NCBI GenBank assembly: GCA_029240595.1 | Contig: JARDZZ010000011.1 | Span: 1 to 47,793, forward strand | DNA length: 47,793 nt | Source: Nitrospira sp. | GTDB taxonomy: Bacteria > Nitrospirota > Nitrospiria > Nitrospirales > Nitrospiraceae | Direction of reading: 5' to 3' | Part shown: one piece after another, positions 1 through 9,070 of the stretch | Layout: each line of letters opens with the position of its first letter | Numbering within the stretch: the first letter of the stretch is position 1 | Notes under the pieces: model-generated | What the model was told of the DNA's origin: nothing | The model's input: the letters and a program-made list of their open reading frames with translations, nothing else | Database searches by the model: none | Translations under genes and position numbers: made by a program

Positions 1-530
1 CGGCGAGGTATTTGGGGCGGCTGGCACGGAGCGTGAGGGCCGCGATGCCGGTTGTCGGCCTCATGACAGCTGTGCCCATGACACAGCTTGTCGTCGACCG
101 TGAACAATCAGGCCCGCTACTGCTGGAATGTTTTTGTACCGTCGGGGTCACCAACGCCGTTCGGGCAGGCGAACCGGTTCGTTCCAGGCTGGAAAGACCG
201 CTGGACCGCGATCAGGCAGGCACGATCAATATTATCCTGGTGACGAACGCAACCTTGACGATTCCTGCTTTGATCGGAGCCGTGCAAGTCGCCACAGAAA
301 GCAAGACCGCAACACTCATCAAACACAAGGTCCCAAGTGCCTATGAAAAAGCCGCCCTGGCGACAGGGACCGGTACCGATGCGGTGGTGCTTGCGAGCAG
401 CTTGGCAGGTGACCATAAGTTGCAGTACAGCGGGACGCATACCGAGATGGGAGCGCTGATTGGGCGGCTCGTCGGCCGTTGTGTGGAACGAGGGCTCCGT
501 CGCTTCGCTGGACGGAACAAGGCCCTGTAA
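1..530 (+). CDS. cbiZ: Adenosylcobinamide amidohydrolase CbiZ, 5'-truncated by window edge
   Basis: The reading frame is open from base 3 and its true start lies upstream of the window. The visible C-terminal ~175 residues carry the conserved CbiZ stretches: CTVGVTNAVRAGE, then a GTIN-I-LVTNATL block, then the ATGTGTDAVVLAS block near the end. CbiZ hydrolyses the amide bond of adenosylcobinamide to give adenosylcobyric acid, so that salvaged corrinoids with the wrong lower ligand can be rebuilt into cobalamin. It is a cytosolic enzyme. A TTG at base 12 is in frame, but it sits inside the conserved domain and is unlikely to be the real start. No other cobalamin gene follows, and the next gene belongs to the chemosensory locus after a 440-base gap. 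The family assignment rests on sequence recognition and is fairly sure. Confidence 0.85.
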   Translation, partial: ARYLGRLARSVRAAMPVVGLMTAVPMTQLVVDREQSGPLLLECFCTVGVTNAVRAGEPVRSRLERPLDRDQAGTINIILVTNATLTIPALIGAVQVATESKTATLIKHKVPSAYEKAALATGTGTDAVVLASSLAGDHKLQYSGTHTEMGALIGRLVGRCVERGLRRFAGRNKAL

Positions 531-970
531 GAGAATAAAGACGTCGTCAGATTCCTTCCTCAGGTTTGATTTTCCCTAAGTGGAATCCGTTCATACGCTT
601 CGCCCGACTTTCCGGTGCTGATCCTGGCGCCACGAATGGAGGCGAGTGGTCAATTTTTGCACAAACGGCATCATTTTGTCGCAACCTGAACAGTCGTGCG
701 GCGGACGAGTCTGAATGATGCTCATGTGTAGAGTACGTAAACCGCTGATCCGTCAGGCGTTTGTATTCCGTATTTACGTCGGCGCTGTTTGTAGGCGAAT
801 AAGCACAACCTTTGCACAGTGAGCCGAAGCTTCGAGCGGTTCGCCGCGGCGTCATGCGCGGGTGCATCGGCGACATCTTGTAGAAAAACAGGAATTGCTA
901 GGTGCTGCGCGCGAAGAATGAGAAAAGAAACGAAGCATCCGGACGAGTGACTTCACGAAGGAGGATAGGT
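531..970. other. 440-base gap between cbiZ and the haem protein gene
   Basis: No convincing gene is seen here. A minus-strand open frame (547-876) has an odd composition, no recognisable domain and no ribosome site. I find no strong sigma70-type promoter and no clear terminator. The promoter of the downstream chemosensory locus probably lies in this gap, but I cannot place it. Confidence 0.5.
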
Positions 971-1708
971 ATGAAGGCGACATGGTTCAATTGGCGGATG
1001 GCGGGCGGAATCGCGGCGGTGGCGCTGATGTTCAATGCCAGCACGGTCCTGGCGGCCGGCGAGGCCGAAGTGGCGGAACATCTCATCGATCTGGTCAAGA
1101 TCGGCCGTGGAGTCATGTCGGAGCAGATGGGGAATATCAACGACGCCTCCAAAACCAACAAGGGCTTCACCGGCGACTACATGGCCGCTCAGGTCATCGA
1201 GCGGTTCAAAAAGAAGACCAAAATCGACCTCAGAATTCCCAACGCCGTTCCCCAAGCCGGTCTGTATCTCGCGCTGGTCGAGGCGGAAAAAGATGTCGTC
1301 GATGAAGCCCAACCGGTGATCAACCGTGCCGGCATCGGCTTCAAAGGATTCATCCCTGCGGTATTTGCCCGGAAGACCGGAGAAAACTTTTATAAAAAGA
1401 CAGGGGTGAAGTTAAAGCTGACGGGAATTGATTATCGCAACGTCAACAACAGACCGGATGATTTCGAGGCCGAAGTGCTTCGGATGTTCAGTGATCCGCG
1501 TCATCCGAAGGGTCAAACCTACGTCCGCAATACGATGCTGGACGGCCGGCCGGTGCTCCGCATGATGGACCCTGAGTACGCGGCGGCGTCTTGTTTGTCA
1601 TGCCACGGCGCGCCCAAGGGCGGCAAAGATATTACGGGTGGTCATAAAGAAGGCTGGAAAGAAGGGGATTTGGCCGGGGCGATCAGCGTCGTGCTGCCCC
1701 TGAAGTAG
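971..1708 (+). CDS. Periplasmic c-type haem protein, DUF3365 / Tll0287-like
   Basis: A 245-residue exported protein. The start is the ATG at 971 because AGGAGG lies just upstream; the open frame extends back to 902 without support. Residues 1-28 form a signal peptide ending in VLAA. The body matches the DUF3365 (Tll0287-like) haem domain, a PAS-like fold known as a sensor module in histidine kinases and MCPs. A single haem-binding CLSCH site lies at residues 208-212, close to the C-terminus as is usual for the family. Here the domain is a free protein with no transmembrane output module. It is followed 46 bases later by the CheY-like gene of the chemosensory cluster, so a role as redox or gas sensor for that system is an inference from position. 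Alternatively it is a simple periplasmic electron carrier. Confidence 0.8.
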   Translation: MKATWFNWRMAGGIAAVALMFNASTVLAAGEAEVAEHLIDLVKIGRGVMSEQMGNINDASKTNKGFTGDYMAAQVIERFKKKTKIDLRIPNAVPQAGLYLALVEAEKDVVDEAQPVINRAGIGFKGFIPAVFARKTGENFYKKTGVKLKLTGIDYRNVNNRPDDFEAEVLRMFSDPRHPKGQTYVRNTMLDGRPVLRMMDPEYAAASCLSCHGAPKGGKDITGGHKEGWKEGDLAGAISVVLPLK

Positions 1709-1754
1709 TGGTGGAATCCGGACGTCATTCATAACCAGAACAAGGAGAGAACCG

Positions 1755-2117
1755 ATGAGCAAGATTCTTGTCGTTGACGATTCGTACGCCGAGCTCCAGG
1801 TGATTGAGGGAGTGTTGAAAGGGGCAAATCATACCGTCGTGTCCTTCCCCAACACGGAGAAGCTCGAAGACAAGGTGGTTGGTGAGAAGCCGGATTTGAT
1901 CGTCATGGACGTCGTCATGCCGGGCCGTAACGGTTTTCAGGCCTGCCGCGATCTCAAGAACGACGACCGGACGAAGAATATCCCCATCATCCTCTGCACC
2001 TCCAAAGGCAATGAAAGTGACAAATTCTGGGGTCAGCAGCAGGGTGCCAATGCCCACGTCGTCAAGCCGTTCAAGGGTGACGAATTACTGGCGGCCGTGA
2101 AACGGGTGTTGGGATAA
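1755..2117 (+). CDS. Single-domain response regulator, CheY/PilG/PilH-like
   Basis: A 120-residue stand-alone receiver domain preceded by an AAGGAGAG ribosome site. The acidic pocket is D8-D9, the phosphoacceptor is D52 in the VMDVVMP motif, and the switch threonine and conserved lysine are in CTSKG and VVKPF. No output domain is present, so it acts as a diffusible phosphate carrier or motor/pilus switch like CheY or PilG/PilH. It stands directly before cheW (5 bases), mcp and cheA, the same order as pilG/H-pilI-pilJ-chpA in Pseudomonas. Its likely phosphodonor is the CheA hybrid downstream. I cannot tell from sequence whether it corresponds to PilG (output) or PilH (phosphate sink). Confidence 0.9.
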   Translation: MSKILVVDDSYAELQVIEGVLKGANHTVVSFPNTEKLEDKVVGEKPDLIVMDVVMPGRNGFQACRDLKNDDRTKNIPIILCTSKGNESDKFWGQQQGANAHVVKPFKGDELLAAVKRVLG

Positions 2118-2122
2118 CCGCC

Positions 2123-2644
2123 ATGAGTGCTCCGCAGGGCGCCACCTCGGTCGCGACCTCCCACGCCGATGCCATCGTTGCCTCGCAAGGGAGTGCTGCC
2201 CAAACTTCCGGCACATCGACCATACGGGCGGCCATCGTCTCGTTAGGGGGCGAGATGTTCTCGATCGACCTGCAAAACGTACGGGAAGTGTTTGTGGTCG
2301 AATCGGTGACGCCGGTTCCGGGCATGCCGTCCGGATTGATCGGTGTCACGAACCTGCGAGGATCCGTCGTCCCCTTGATCGATCTCAGGCAGATGATCGG
2401 CGTGGCCGCTGAGACCGCTCTCAAGTATGCCGTGGTCGTTAAGCACGGCAACTGGCAGGTCGGGGTCCTGGTGGATACGGTTCCCGAAATTCGCACCTTG
2501 TCGAAGGATCAGTTTTTACCGGCTCCGGTCGGCACGGGAGACGGAGTCAATCCCTTCGTGTCGACGGTCGTGAAGCTGGAAGACCGGCTTCGCGGGGTCT
2601 TGGAGACATCGGCCATACTTTCTCATTTCGAAGGCACAGGATAG
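2123..2644 (+). CDS. cheW: CheW/PilI-type coupling protein
   Basis: A 173-residue protein with a low-complexity Ala/Ser/Thr-rich N-terminal tail of about 35 residues, then a complete CheW domain. Recognisable are the FSIDLQNVREV strand, the PGMPSGLIGVTNLRG segment that forms the receptor and kinase contact, and VPLIDLRQM. It is expected to bridge the MCP and the CheA hybrid in the cytoplasmic signalling array. It starts 5 bases after the receiver gene and is followed by mcp after 71 bases, so all three are probably co-transcribed. Of the three CheW-like proteins in this locus this one has the most canonical sequence and is the best candidate for the main array coupler. Confidence 0.9.
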   Translation: MSAPQGATSVATSHADAIVASQGSAAQTSGTSTIRAAIVSLGGEMFSIDLQNVREVFVVESVTPVPGMPSGLIGVTNLRGSVVPLIDLRQMIGVAAETALKYAVVVKHGNWQVGVLVDTVPEIRTLSKDQFLPAPVGTGDGVNPFVSTVVKLEDRLRGVLETSAILSHFEGTG

Positions 2645-2715
2645 TCGGAAGATCATCAGGACAGGGTGTGATGCTCATGGTGCGATCGGATCGCTAGGAG
2701 AAGGAGGAGGTTCCC

Positions 2716-4590
2716 ATGTTGAGGCTCAACTTTCTGAAATGGTTTGAAAACTTAAAGACACAGGCCAAACTGCTGACGGTGTTCGGCTTGGTCGGCGTCA
2801 TCATCGCCGCAATGGCCGGCGTCGGTATCGTGACCAACGGCCGCTTGGCGACGCAAGCGGAAACCGTGTACATCGATTACACGGTTCCGTTGACCGAATT
2901 CAACCAGCTGTTGTTCAACGTGAACCGGTACCACGAAGCGTTGGTCGACGTCTCCCGCACGCCGCGCGCCTCCGACTTCGAAATCGAGTTGAAGGACATT
3001 GCTCCGTACCGCGCAGAAGTCGAACGGCTCCTCGCGAGCTATGAAAAGACGACGTTACGAACATCCAGCAGCGGCCGAGATGAAGCCAAAGACCTGGCTG
3101 AACTGAAGGCCGCGGTCACCCAGTTCTTCAATGAGGGCGATGCCGCAGTCACAACCATCAAGGAAAGTTTCGAGAACAAGGGGCTGACATCATCCCAGGC
3201 TCTGGCCATGCGGGAATTGGGCGCCCTGGCCATCACGGTGAGCATGAGCCCTGCCTATGAAAAGGTGACCCAACGCCATGCCGAACAGATCAAGACCATG
3301 TCGGAAGTGGCGAAAGACCTCTCCGAAGAAGCCAAGGGCATGGCTGCCAACGCGACCATGATCCTGGTGGTCGGCGGTATCGCGGCCGTGCTGTTGGGTT
3401 TGGCCCTCGGATATTGGGTGGCACACAAGCTCTCATTGGGTATCGGGCAGGTCGCCAGCGTCGCGCAGCAAGCGGCGAGCGGCAATTACCAAGCCCGCGC
3501 GAAGATCGCGTCCAAGGACGAATTGGGCCAGATGGCCACCTCGTTCAACACCATGTTGGACCGTATTACGGCGCTGGTGACGTCGGAAGGCGAACGCGAC
3601 GAGATGCAAAAGCGTTTGATGAACTTCCTTGTCCTCGTGTCGGATGTCGGTAAAGGAGACCTCACGAAGCGCGGTGAAGTGACGGCCGACATGTTCGGCA
3701 ACCTGGCGGACGGATTCAACCTCATGATCGCCCGGTTCGGACAGCTGCTCAAACAGGTCCGTGAGGCGGCCGAACGTGTCAACAAGTCAGCCGGCACGCT
3801 CCGTGACAGCGCCGGTCAGATGGCCGGAACCGCCAAACACCAAGCGGACGAGTCGGCTAAGACGCTCAGCGCGGTCGAGCAGCTCGCTTCGCAAATGCGT
3901 CAGGTAGCCGAAACGGCAGGCGCCTCTTCGGAATCCGCCAAACAAGTGTTGCAAGCCACGGAGCGCGGGCGTGTCGCGGTGCAGGAAACCGTGCAGGACA
4001 TGCAGAGCATTCGTTCAGCGGTGCAACGCATGTCGAAGCAGGTGAAGGGACTCGGCGACCGGTCGCTGGAAATTTCACAGATCGTGTCGACGATTCGAGA
4101 CATTGCGAATCAGACCAACCTGCTGGCGCTCAACGCCGCCATCGAGGCGGCAGGCGCCGGAGAAGCCGGAGCACGGTTCGCGGTCGTCGCCGACCAGGTC
4201 CGGAAACTGGCCGAAAGCTCCACGCAAGCGACGCGCGAAATCGCGGATCTCGTGAAAGTGATTCAATCGGAAACACAGGACGCGGTCGTCGCCATGGAAC
4301 AAGAAACCCAGGCGGTGGAAGCTGGATCGGCTTCCGCGCTGCGTACCGGTGAAGTGTTCAACGAGATTTCAGGCATCGCCCAACGGTCCGCCGAATTGGC
4401 CCAGACCATCGCCAGTTCCGCTGCCACCCAGACAGCGTCTACGGACCAGGTGGGTCGCTCGATCAAGGACTTCACCGGCGGTGCGGTGGCGACGCAGAAA
4501 GCCACCGATGCGGCACGATTGACCGTCGAAGACATGGCCAAACTCGCCGACGGTCTGACGGCGTCGGTCGCGCAGTTCAAGCTGGCCTAA
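2716..4590 (+). CDS. Methyl-accepting chemotaxis protein (PilJ-like transducer)
   Basis: A 624-residue receptor with a very strong ribosome site (GGAGGAGG). Membrane segments lie at about residues 19-39 and 213-236. The periplasmic part between them (~170 residues) is helical, like a four-helix-bundle sensor. A HAMP domain follows TM2 (about 236-290), then a second HAMP-like segment (about 300-352), then a long signalling coiled coil to the C-terminus. The hairpin tip (about 462-500) reads [17 protein letters not shown], then [21 protein letters not shown]. Most MCPs have ARAGE and ADEVR here, so Gly and Gln replace usually charged residues. There is no C-terminal NWETF-type CheR tether, and no CheR or CheB gene is nearby. 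Ligand unknown. It should form the array with the adjacent CheW and CheA. Confidence 0.92.
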   Translation: MLRLNFLKWFENLKTQAKLLTVFGLVGVIIAAMAGVGIVTNGRLATQAETVYIDYTVPLTEFNQLLFNVNRYHEALVDVSRTPRASDFEIELKDIAPYRAEVERLLASYEKTTLRTSSSGRDEAKDLAELKAAVTQFFNEGDAAVTTIKESFENKGLTSSQALAMRELGALAITVSMSPAYEKVTQRHAEQIKTMSEVAKDLSEEAKGMAANATMILVVGGIAAVLLGLALGYWVAHKLSLGIGQVASVAQQAASGNYQARAKIASKDELGQMATSFNTMLDRITALVTSEGERDEMQKRLMNFLVLVSDVGKGDLTKRGEVTADMFGNLADGFNLMIARFGQLLKQVREAAERVNKSAGTLRDSAGQMAGTAKHQADESAKTLSAVEQLASQMRQVAETAGASSESAKQVLQATERGRVAVQETVQDMQSIRSAVQRMSKQVKGLGDRSLEISQIVSTIRDIANQTNLLALNAAIEAAGAGEAGARFAVVADQVRKLAESSTQATREIADLVKVIQSETQDAVVAMEQETQAVEAGSASALRTGEVFNEISGIAQRSAELAQTIASSAATQTASTDQVGRSIKDFTGGAVATQKATDAARLTVEDMAKLADGLTASVAQFKLA

Positions 4591-4598
4591 GGTCTGGT

Positions 4599-4627
4599 AC
4601 CCGGAGCGCCGTACCGGCGCTCCGGGT
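4599..4627 (+). promoter_or_regulatory. Strong 13-bp hairpin between mcp and cheA
   Basis: A perfect inverted repeat with 13-bp arms and a TAC loop begins 8 bases after the mcp stop. It is GC-rich and has no T-run after it, so it is not a standard intrinsic terminator. It is followed by the cheA ribosome site (GAAAGGATAGGG). It may protect the 3' end of processed mcp mRNA or set the ratio of receptor to kinase. Confidence 0.6.
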
Positions 4628-4641
4628 CAGAAAGGATAGGG

Positions 4642-7600
4642 ATGAGCTCCGAACTGGACCGTCAGGGCCTCCTCGACATCTTTATAATGGAAGCCGCAGA
4701 AGCGCTCGCTGCGCTCTCGGCGGCCGTGAATCCTCCCGGCGACAGCGTGCCGAGCGCCTCAGAGCTCCAGGATCAGTATGTATGGGCGCACAAAGTTCGA
4801 GGGGCTTCCGGCATCTACGGCTTTACGGGCCTCTCGCTGTTGGGCGAGCTCCTCGAATCGACACTCGAACAGTCTACGTCCATCGACCCGGCTCTGTGGC
4901 TCAAGACGGTCGGTGCGTTGCGCGGCATGGTCGAAGCGTTTCAATCGCAACTGGATGTCATCAAGCAGGGCGGCCAGGAGGACCCATCGGTGAGTGCCCA
5001 TTGGAAGAAAGAGGTCATGACCCTGTTGCCGGCTTCCTCAGATGCGTCCTCCGAGGATGGTTCGAAAGAGCTGGGCACGGACTACCTGGTTCCGACCATC
5101 GATGCCGAAGTGCTGTCCTATTTCGCCCCTGAAGCCGATGAATATCTCCAGACATTGGAGGTCCTGACCAACCGTCTCAAAGAAAATCCGGGGGACGCAG
5201 AGACCATCCAGGCGCTGTACCGGACCGCCCATACGCTCAAAGGGTCTGCACACACCATCGGGTTCAAGGTCATCGGCGACATTGCGCATCCGATTGAATC
5301 CTGCATGATCGCGGTGCGCGATGGACACATCCCCGTGTCGACAGCGCTCCTGGCGACGATCGGAGATGCTGCGGCTCTCATTCGCCTGGTGATGCGCCGG
5401 GACGAAAGCCATCTCGCACAATTGCGCCAGGGCGTCCCGGGTGTCACCCAGACCTTGCAACAGATCCAGAGCGGTCAGCCCGTTGGTGCACCGGCGCCGG
5501 CCATCGCGCATGCACAGGAACCACCCGTCGCCCAGGTTGCGACGGCTGTGTTAGAGCCGTCGGTTGTCACGGATCAGCCCGCCGCTGCGGTGCCTGCTCC
5601 CTCATTGACCGATGAGTATCTCATGCCGCAGCTCGACCCGGAGGTCTTGTCCTATTTCGCGCCCGAAGCACAGGAGTATTTGGAGTCCTTGGAAGCGCAA
5701 CTGCTTCGCCTTGAAAAAGAACCGCAGAATCCGGATTTGATCAATCAATTGTTCCGCACCGCCCATACGCTGAAAGGGTCTGCCTATACCGTCGGCTTCC
5801 AATCGATCGGCGACCTGACGCATTACATCGAAGATTTTATGGGTGCCGTGCGGGAAAGCCGGATCAAGGTCCTGCCGGGGCATACCGACGTCCTCCTGCG
5901 ATCGGTGGATGTCGTGCGCCTATTGATGCGCCGTGATCCCACGCTGACGGGAACCGTTCGTCAGCGGTTTGCCGCGGCGATGACCGCGCTCAAACAACTT
6001 GAACAGACGAAAACGGTCGAGACCGTTGTCAAAGCGGCTCCTGTTCAGCCGATGCCCGAGCCGGTCGTCGAACAGGCTGCTCAGCAACCCGAGCCTGAGC
6101 AGGGCAAGGTGAGGGATGCGGCCGTTGAGGAACGGGAAGTCATTCGCGTCAGCCGTGATCGGCTGGAACGGCTGCTCAACCTCGTCGGCGAATTGGTCAT
6201 CGGTCGTGGGCGGCTCGAGCAGCGTCTCAGTGTCTTGGAGCAGCTGTCGCAGCAAGTCTTGGCTTGCAAAGTGCGATTGACAGATTCTGTTCGCTCGTTC
6301 GAAGAGAAACACACCTTTACACTTCCCACCTCCGCCGGCGGGACAGCGGATCAGGCAAGGACGGGTAGTGCCGCGGCGGCCTTCCAGGGACTGAGCGATT
6401 TTGGCAGCCTCGAATTCGACAAGTACGACGACTTCAACATTCTGGCCCGGCGCATCAGCGAAGTCACGGCGGACATCTCCGAGTCCATGACGCAGTTGAG
6501 CGGATCCATCCGGCGGTCGCATGAGGACATGAGCCAACTGCAGCAACTCACACTCGGCATGCGGGATGAGATCGCCCGCGCGCGTATGGTGCCGATCGGC
6601 ACGCCGTTCACACGCTTCCGCCGGGCGACTCGGGAAATGGCAAGGGCGACGGGTAAGGAAGTCACCCTGGTCACCTCCGGAGAACACACGGAAGTGGACA
6701 CCGGCGTCGTCGAGCGTCTCGTCGATCCGTTGGTCCATCTGGTTCGCAATGCCGTCTACCATGGGATTGAGCCGGCGGCGTTGCGCGTCTCCAAGGGAAA
6801 GCCCGCGGCCGGCACGATCTATCTCCACGCCTCTCATCGAGGCAATGCCGTTCTGATCGAAGTGGAAGACGATGGGGCCGGTCTCGATATCGACAAAATC
6901 CGCGCGAAGGCGGTCGAGCGCGGCCTTGTGCGTTCTGACATCGCCAAAAACCTTCCCGAAGGCGAGGCCATCAAGTTCATCTTTCTTCCCGGCTTCTCGA
7001 CCGCCGAGCAGGTGGGTGATCAGGCGGGCCGCGGCGTCGGCATGGATGTCGTCAAACGGGTCATCGAGAGCATGAATGGCCATATCGACGTCGAATCCAT
7101 CCGCGGTGTCGGTACCAAATTTACGCTCCATTTGCCGCTGACGCTGCTCATCGCGACTGCTCTGATGGTCCGTTCCGGAGAGGAACGTTACGGGATTCCG
7201 CTGCCGAGCGTCCGTGAGGTGACGATGCTCACGGCCGGTTCCCTCCAACAGATGGGCGAGCGGTCGATGCTGCATCTCGGAGACGAAGCCGTGGACGTGC
7301 AGCCTCTGCAGCAGCTGATGTATCGGAACGGCTCGGCCCGGGTGGAAGTGGGAAAACCGGTCGTCATTGTGCGCACCGGCACGGGGCCTGTCGGCTTGGC
7401 CGTGGACGAGTTGCTCGGCCGGCAGGAAATCGTCATTAAGCCGATCGGTGCGCTTAAATCATTGGAGCGGTCCTGTTTCGGCGGGGCCACCATCGATCCC
7501 GAAGGGCGCGTGGTGCTCGTGCTCGATCCTGCACGGCTGATCTCGGGTGGCGAGCAAGCCGGCTCGCAGTTGGAAACACTGAATGAGACGACCGCAGGTA

Positions 7601-8034
7601 CCGACACGGAGACGCCGTTCCAAGAACCGATGCCTCAGCCGACCGTCGAGCAAAAGATTCTCCTGATCGACGACTCGTTAAGCATCCGAAAGTTCGTGGG
7701 GCGCATGCTGGAAACCGCAGGCTATGAGGTCGATACCGCCGTGGACGGCGAGGAAGGACTTCGCAAGGCGTCCGCGAAGAATTACCGGCTGATCCTGACC
7801 GATCTCGAGATGCCGAAGCTGAACGGATATGAAGTGATTCAGGCGCTACGCAGCAGATCGCAGACGCAACAGACGCCGATTATCGTCATGACGACGCGTG
7901 CCGGTGACAAACACCGCCAGATGGCGCTGAACGTCGGCGCGAGTTCGTATATCGCCAAGCCGGTTGAAGAGCGGGCGCTGATCCAGGAGCTGGAACGCTG
8001 GATCGGACAAGAGTCGCCCGCACGGAAAGCCTAG
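4642..8034 (+). CDS. CheA-type hybrid histidine kinase with three Hpt domains and a receiver (ChpA-like)
   Basis: A 1130-residue multidomain kinase. Hpt domains lie at about 1-110, 155-260 and 330-435. Each keeps a candidate phosphoryl-accepting histidine: H50 in AHKVRGASG (divergent), H197 and H375 in RTAHTLKGSA. Pro/Ala/Gln-rich linkers separate them. The dimerisation helix region starts near 500 (RDRLERLLNLVGELV). The ATPase domain has its N-box near 694-712 (LVHLVRNAVYHGIEP), a G box near 742 (EDDGAGLD) and GRGVGMD near 797. A CheW-like regulatory domain follows, and a C-terminal receiver at about 1010-1125 has phosphoacceptor D1054 (LTDLEMPKLNG). The layout resembles ChpA of the Pil-Chp system, which has more Hpt/Tpt/Spt modules. 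It should phosphorylate its own receiver and the free receivers in this locus. Confidence 0.93.
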   Translation: MSSELDRQGLLDIFIMEAAEALAALSAAVNPPGDSVPSASELQDQYVWAHKVRGASGIYGFTGLSLLGELLESTLEQSTSIDPALWLKTVGALRGMVEAFQSQLDVIKQGGQEDPSVSAHWKKEVMTLLPASSDASSEDGSKELGTDYLVPTIDAEVLSYFAPEADEYLQTLEVLTNRLKENPGDAETIQALYRTAHTLKGSAHTIGFKVIGDIAHPIESCMIAVRDGHIPVSTALLATIGDAAALIRLVMRRDESHLAQLRQGVPGVTQTLQQIQSGQPVGAPAPAIAHAQEPPVAQVATAVLEPSVVTDQPAAAVPAPSLTDEYLMPQLDPEVLSYFAPEAQEYLESLEAQLLRLEKEPQNPDLINQLFRTAHTLKGSAYTVGFQSIGDLTHYIEDFMGAVRESRIKVLPGHTDVLLRSVDVVRLLMRRDPTLTGTVRQRFAAAMTALKQLEQTKTVETVVKAAPVQPMPEPVVEQAAQQPEPEQGKVRDAAVEEREVIRVSRDRLERLLNLVGELVIGRGRLEQRLSVLEQLSQQVLACKVRLTDSVRSFEEKHTFTLPTSAGGTADQARTGSAAAAFQGLSDFGSLEFDKYDDFNILARRISEVTADISESMTQLSGSIRRSHEDMSQLQQLTLGMRDEIARARMVPIGTPFTRFRRATREMARATGKEVTLVTSGEHTEVDTGVVERLVDPLVHLVRNAVYHGIEPAALRVSKGKPAAGTIYLHASHRGNAVLIEVEDDGAGLDIDKIRAKAVERGLVRSDIAKNLPEGEAIKFIFLPGFSTAEQVGDQAGRGVGMDVVKRVIESMNGHIDVESIRGVGTKFTLHLPLTLLIATALMVRSGEERYGIPLPSVREVTMLTAGSLQQMGERSMLHLGDEAVDVQPLQQLMYRNGSARVEVGKPVVIVRTGTGPVGLAVDELLGRQEIVIKPIGALKSLERSCFGGATIDPEGRVVLVLDPARLISGGEQAGSQLETLNETTAGTDTETPFQEPMPQPTVEQKILLIDDSLSIRKFVGRMLETAGYEVDTAVDGEEGLRKASAKNYRLILTDLEMPKLNGYEVIQALRSRSQTQQTPIIVMTTRAGDKHRQMALNVGASSYIAKPVEERALIQELERWIGQESPARKA

Positions 8035-8085
8035 GACCTCCCGGCGGCCTGGCCGCAAGGATGGAGGGAGGACAGTGACACAGTC

Positions 8086-8574
8086 ATGAGTTTGCGTGGC
8101 CATCATATCGCGACCACGGCCGTGGTGCAGACGGCCAGATTTCTGGTCGTGCGCTTCGACAGGATACTCTGCGCCCTGCCGTCGCAAGGCGTCCGGGGCG
8201 TCCTCACGCCGGCTGAGGCCGGTACCGGAAGCCAGGTCACGGCTGTCGGCATCACCTATCAGGATATAGATCTGGCAAGCCGGCTCGGGGTCACGCTCGA
8301 TCCGGCCAATTCCGACATGCGCGTCGTCCTCTATTCCAACGGTCAGACGAATGGGGCGATGCGTGTCGAGGCTGTCATTGGCATGATCGAAGTCGAGCGG
8401 GAGGAGTGCCGGCCGTTGCCCTCGCACTTCCAACACGAAGAACGCACCTGGATATCAGGGACGACGATGTGCAAGGACGAGCTCGTGTTGATCCTGACTC
8501 CGGAATGGGTGCTGGGTGAACTGGGGGAAGTTGTGGCGGGAGCCACCGGACAACGAGTCCTCTCCGCCTCATAG
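8086..8574 (+). CDS. Divergent CheW-like protein
   Basis: A 162-residue protein with a weak CheW-domain pattern: FLVVRFDRILCALPSQGVRGV aligns with the first strand and helix of CheW, and a later segment ends in ELVLILTPEWVLGEL, as CheW ends in VLILDPERLL. The central PGMP and NLRG contact motif is not preserved. It begins 51 bases after cheA and is followed by a second divergent CheW gene 7 bases after its stop. A purine-rich GGAGGGAGGA tract lies about 14 bases upstream of the ATG, rather far for a ribosome site. Such divergent CheW proteins (for example ChpC of Pseudomonas) adapt particular inputs. The CheW fold is an inference from pattern and context. Confidence 0.65.
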   Translation: MSLRGHHIATTAVVQTARFLVVRFDRILCALPSQGVRGVLTPAEAGTGSQVTAVGITYQDIDLASRLGVTLDPANSDMRVVLYSNGQTNGAMRVEAVIGMIEVEREECRPLPSHFQHEERTWISGTTMCKDELVLILTPEWVLGELGEVVAGATGQRVLSAS

Positions 8575-8581
8575 GTGACGG

Positions 8582-9046
8582 ATGTTACGAGCAGCGCAAA
8601 AACATGACCAGGTTAGCGCCAAACGATGGTGGAACGTCGTCGTGTTTTCCGTCGGCGGGAAAAAGCTGGCGGCTAGAACTGAGGATGTCGGCGGTATCGC
8701 GCCGTGGATCGAGCCCTTGCCGGTCCCCAGCCGTACGCCGTTTGTGGGAGCCATGCTGAAACGGGATAAAGACGTGATGCCCGTTTATGATCTTGGAGGC
8801 CGGCTTAGCCGGCATCCGGAAGGCGATACGCTACTGTGTCTGGTGGCCCGCCACGTCGACGGGCCGATGGCGATTTGTATCGACGGCGTGATCCCATCGC
8901 TGCACAATGTGGATGTCGCTCAGATCCTTCCCAGCAAGCGCCTGGATCTCGAAACCCTCGGGAGTTTTAGCGAAGAAGGACAGGATATCGAGATCGTGGC
9001 GCTTCAAAGGCTGGGCCGCAATCGCCAGGACTACGTAGGGTCGTAA
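8582..9046 (+). CDS. Divergent CheW-like protein
   Basis: A 154-residue protein. VVVFSVGGKKLAARTEDVGGI, then RTPFVGAMLKRDKDVMPVYDLGGRL, follow the CheW order of strand, contact loop and VPLIDL strand. The contact loop is altered: the usual P-x-x-x-G-x-x-N-L-R-G becomes P-F-V-G-A-M-L-K-R-D. It is tightly packed behind the other CheW-like gene (7-base gap) and ahead of the receiver-coiled-coil gene (24 bases), so it is part of one transcript. It might couple a different receptor, or cap array edges, in place of the canonical CheW at 2123. CheW membership is likely but not certain. Confidence 0.7.
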   Translation: MLRAAQKHDQVSAKRWWNVVVFSVGGKKLAARTEDVGGIAPWIEPLPVPSRTPFVGAMLKRDKDVMPVYDLGGRLSRHPEGDTLLCLVARHVDGPMAICIDGVIPSLHNVDVAQILPSKRLDLETLGSFSEEGQDIEIVALQRLGRNRQDYVGS

Positions 9047-9070
9047 GTTGAACAGCGAAAGGACTGATAC

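Noticed and set aside
547-876. 109-codon minus-strand frame in the gap after cbiZ
   Set aside because: No domain, Ser/Arg-rich composition, no ribosome site; cannot be supported.
6280-6300. TTGACA inside cheA
   Set aside because: Inside conserved coding sequence with no -10 partner that would give a sensible transcript.
5920-7275. 451-codon minus-strand open frame opposite cheA
   Set aside because: Fully antisense to strongly conserved CheA domains; GC-rich codon bias makes long antisense frames common; no domain or ribosome site.
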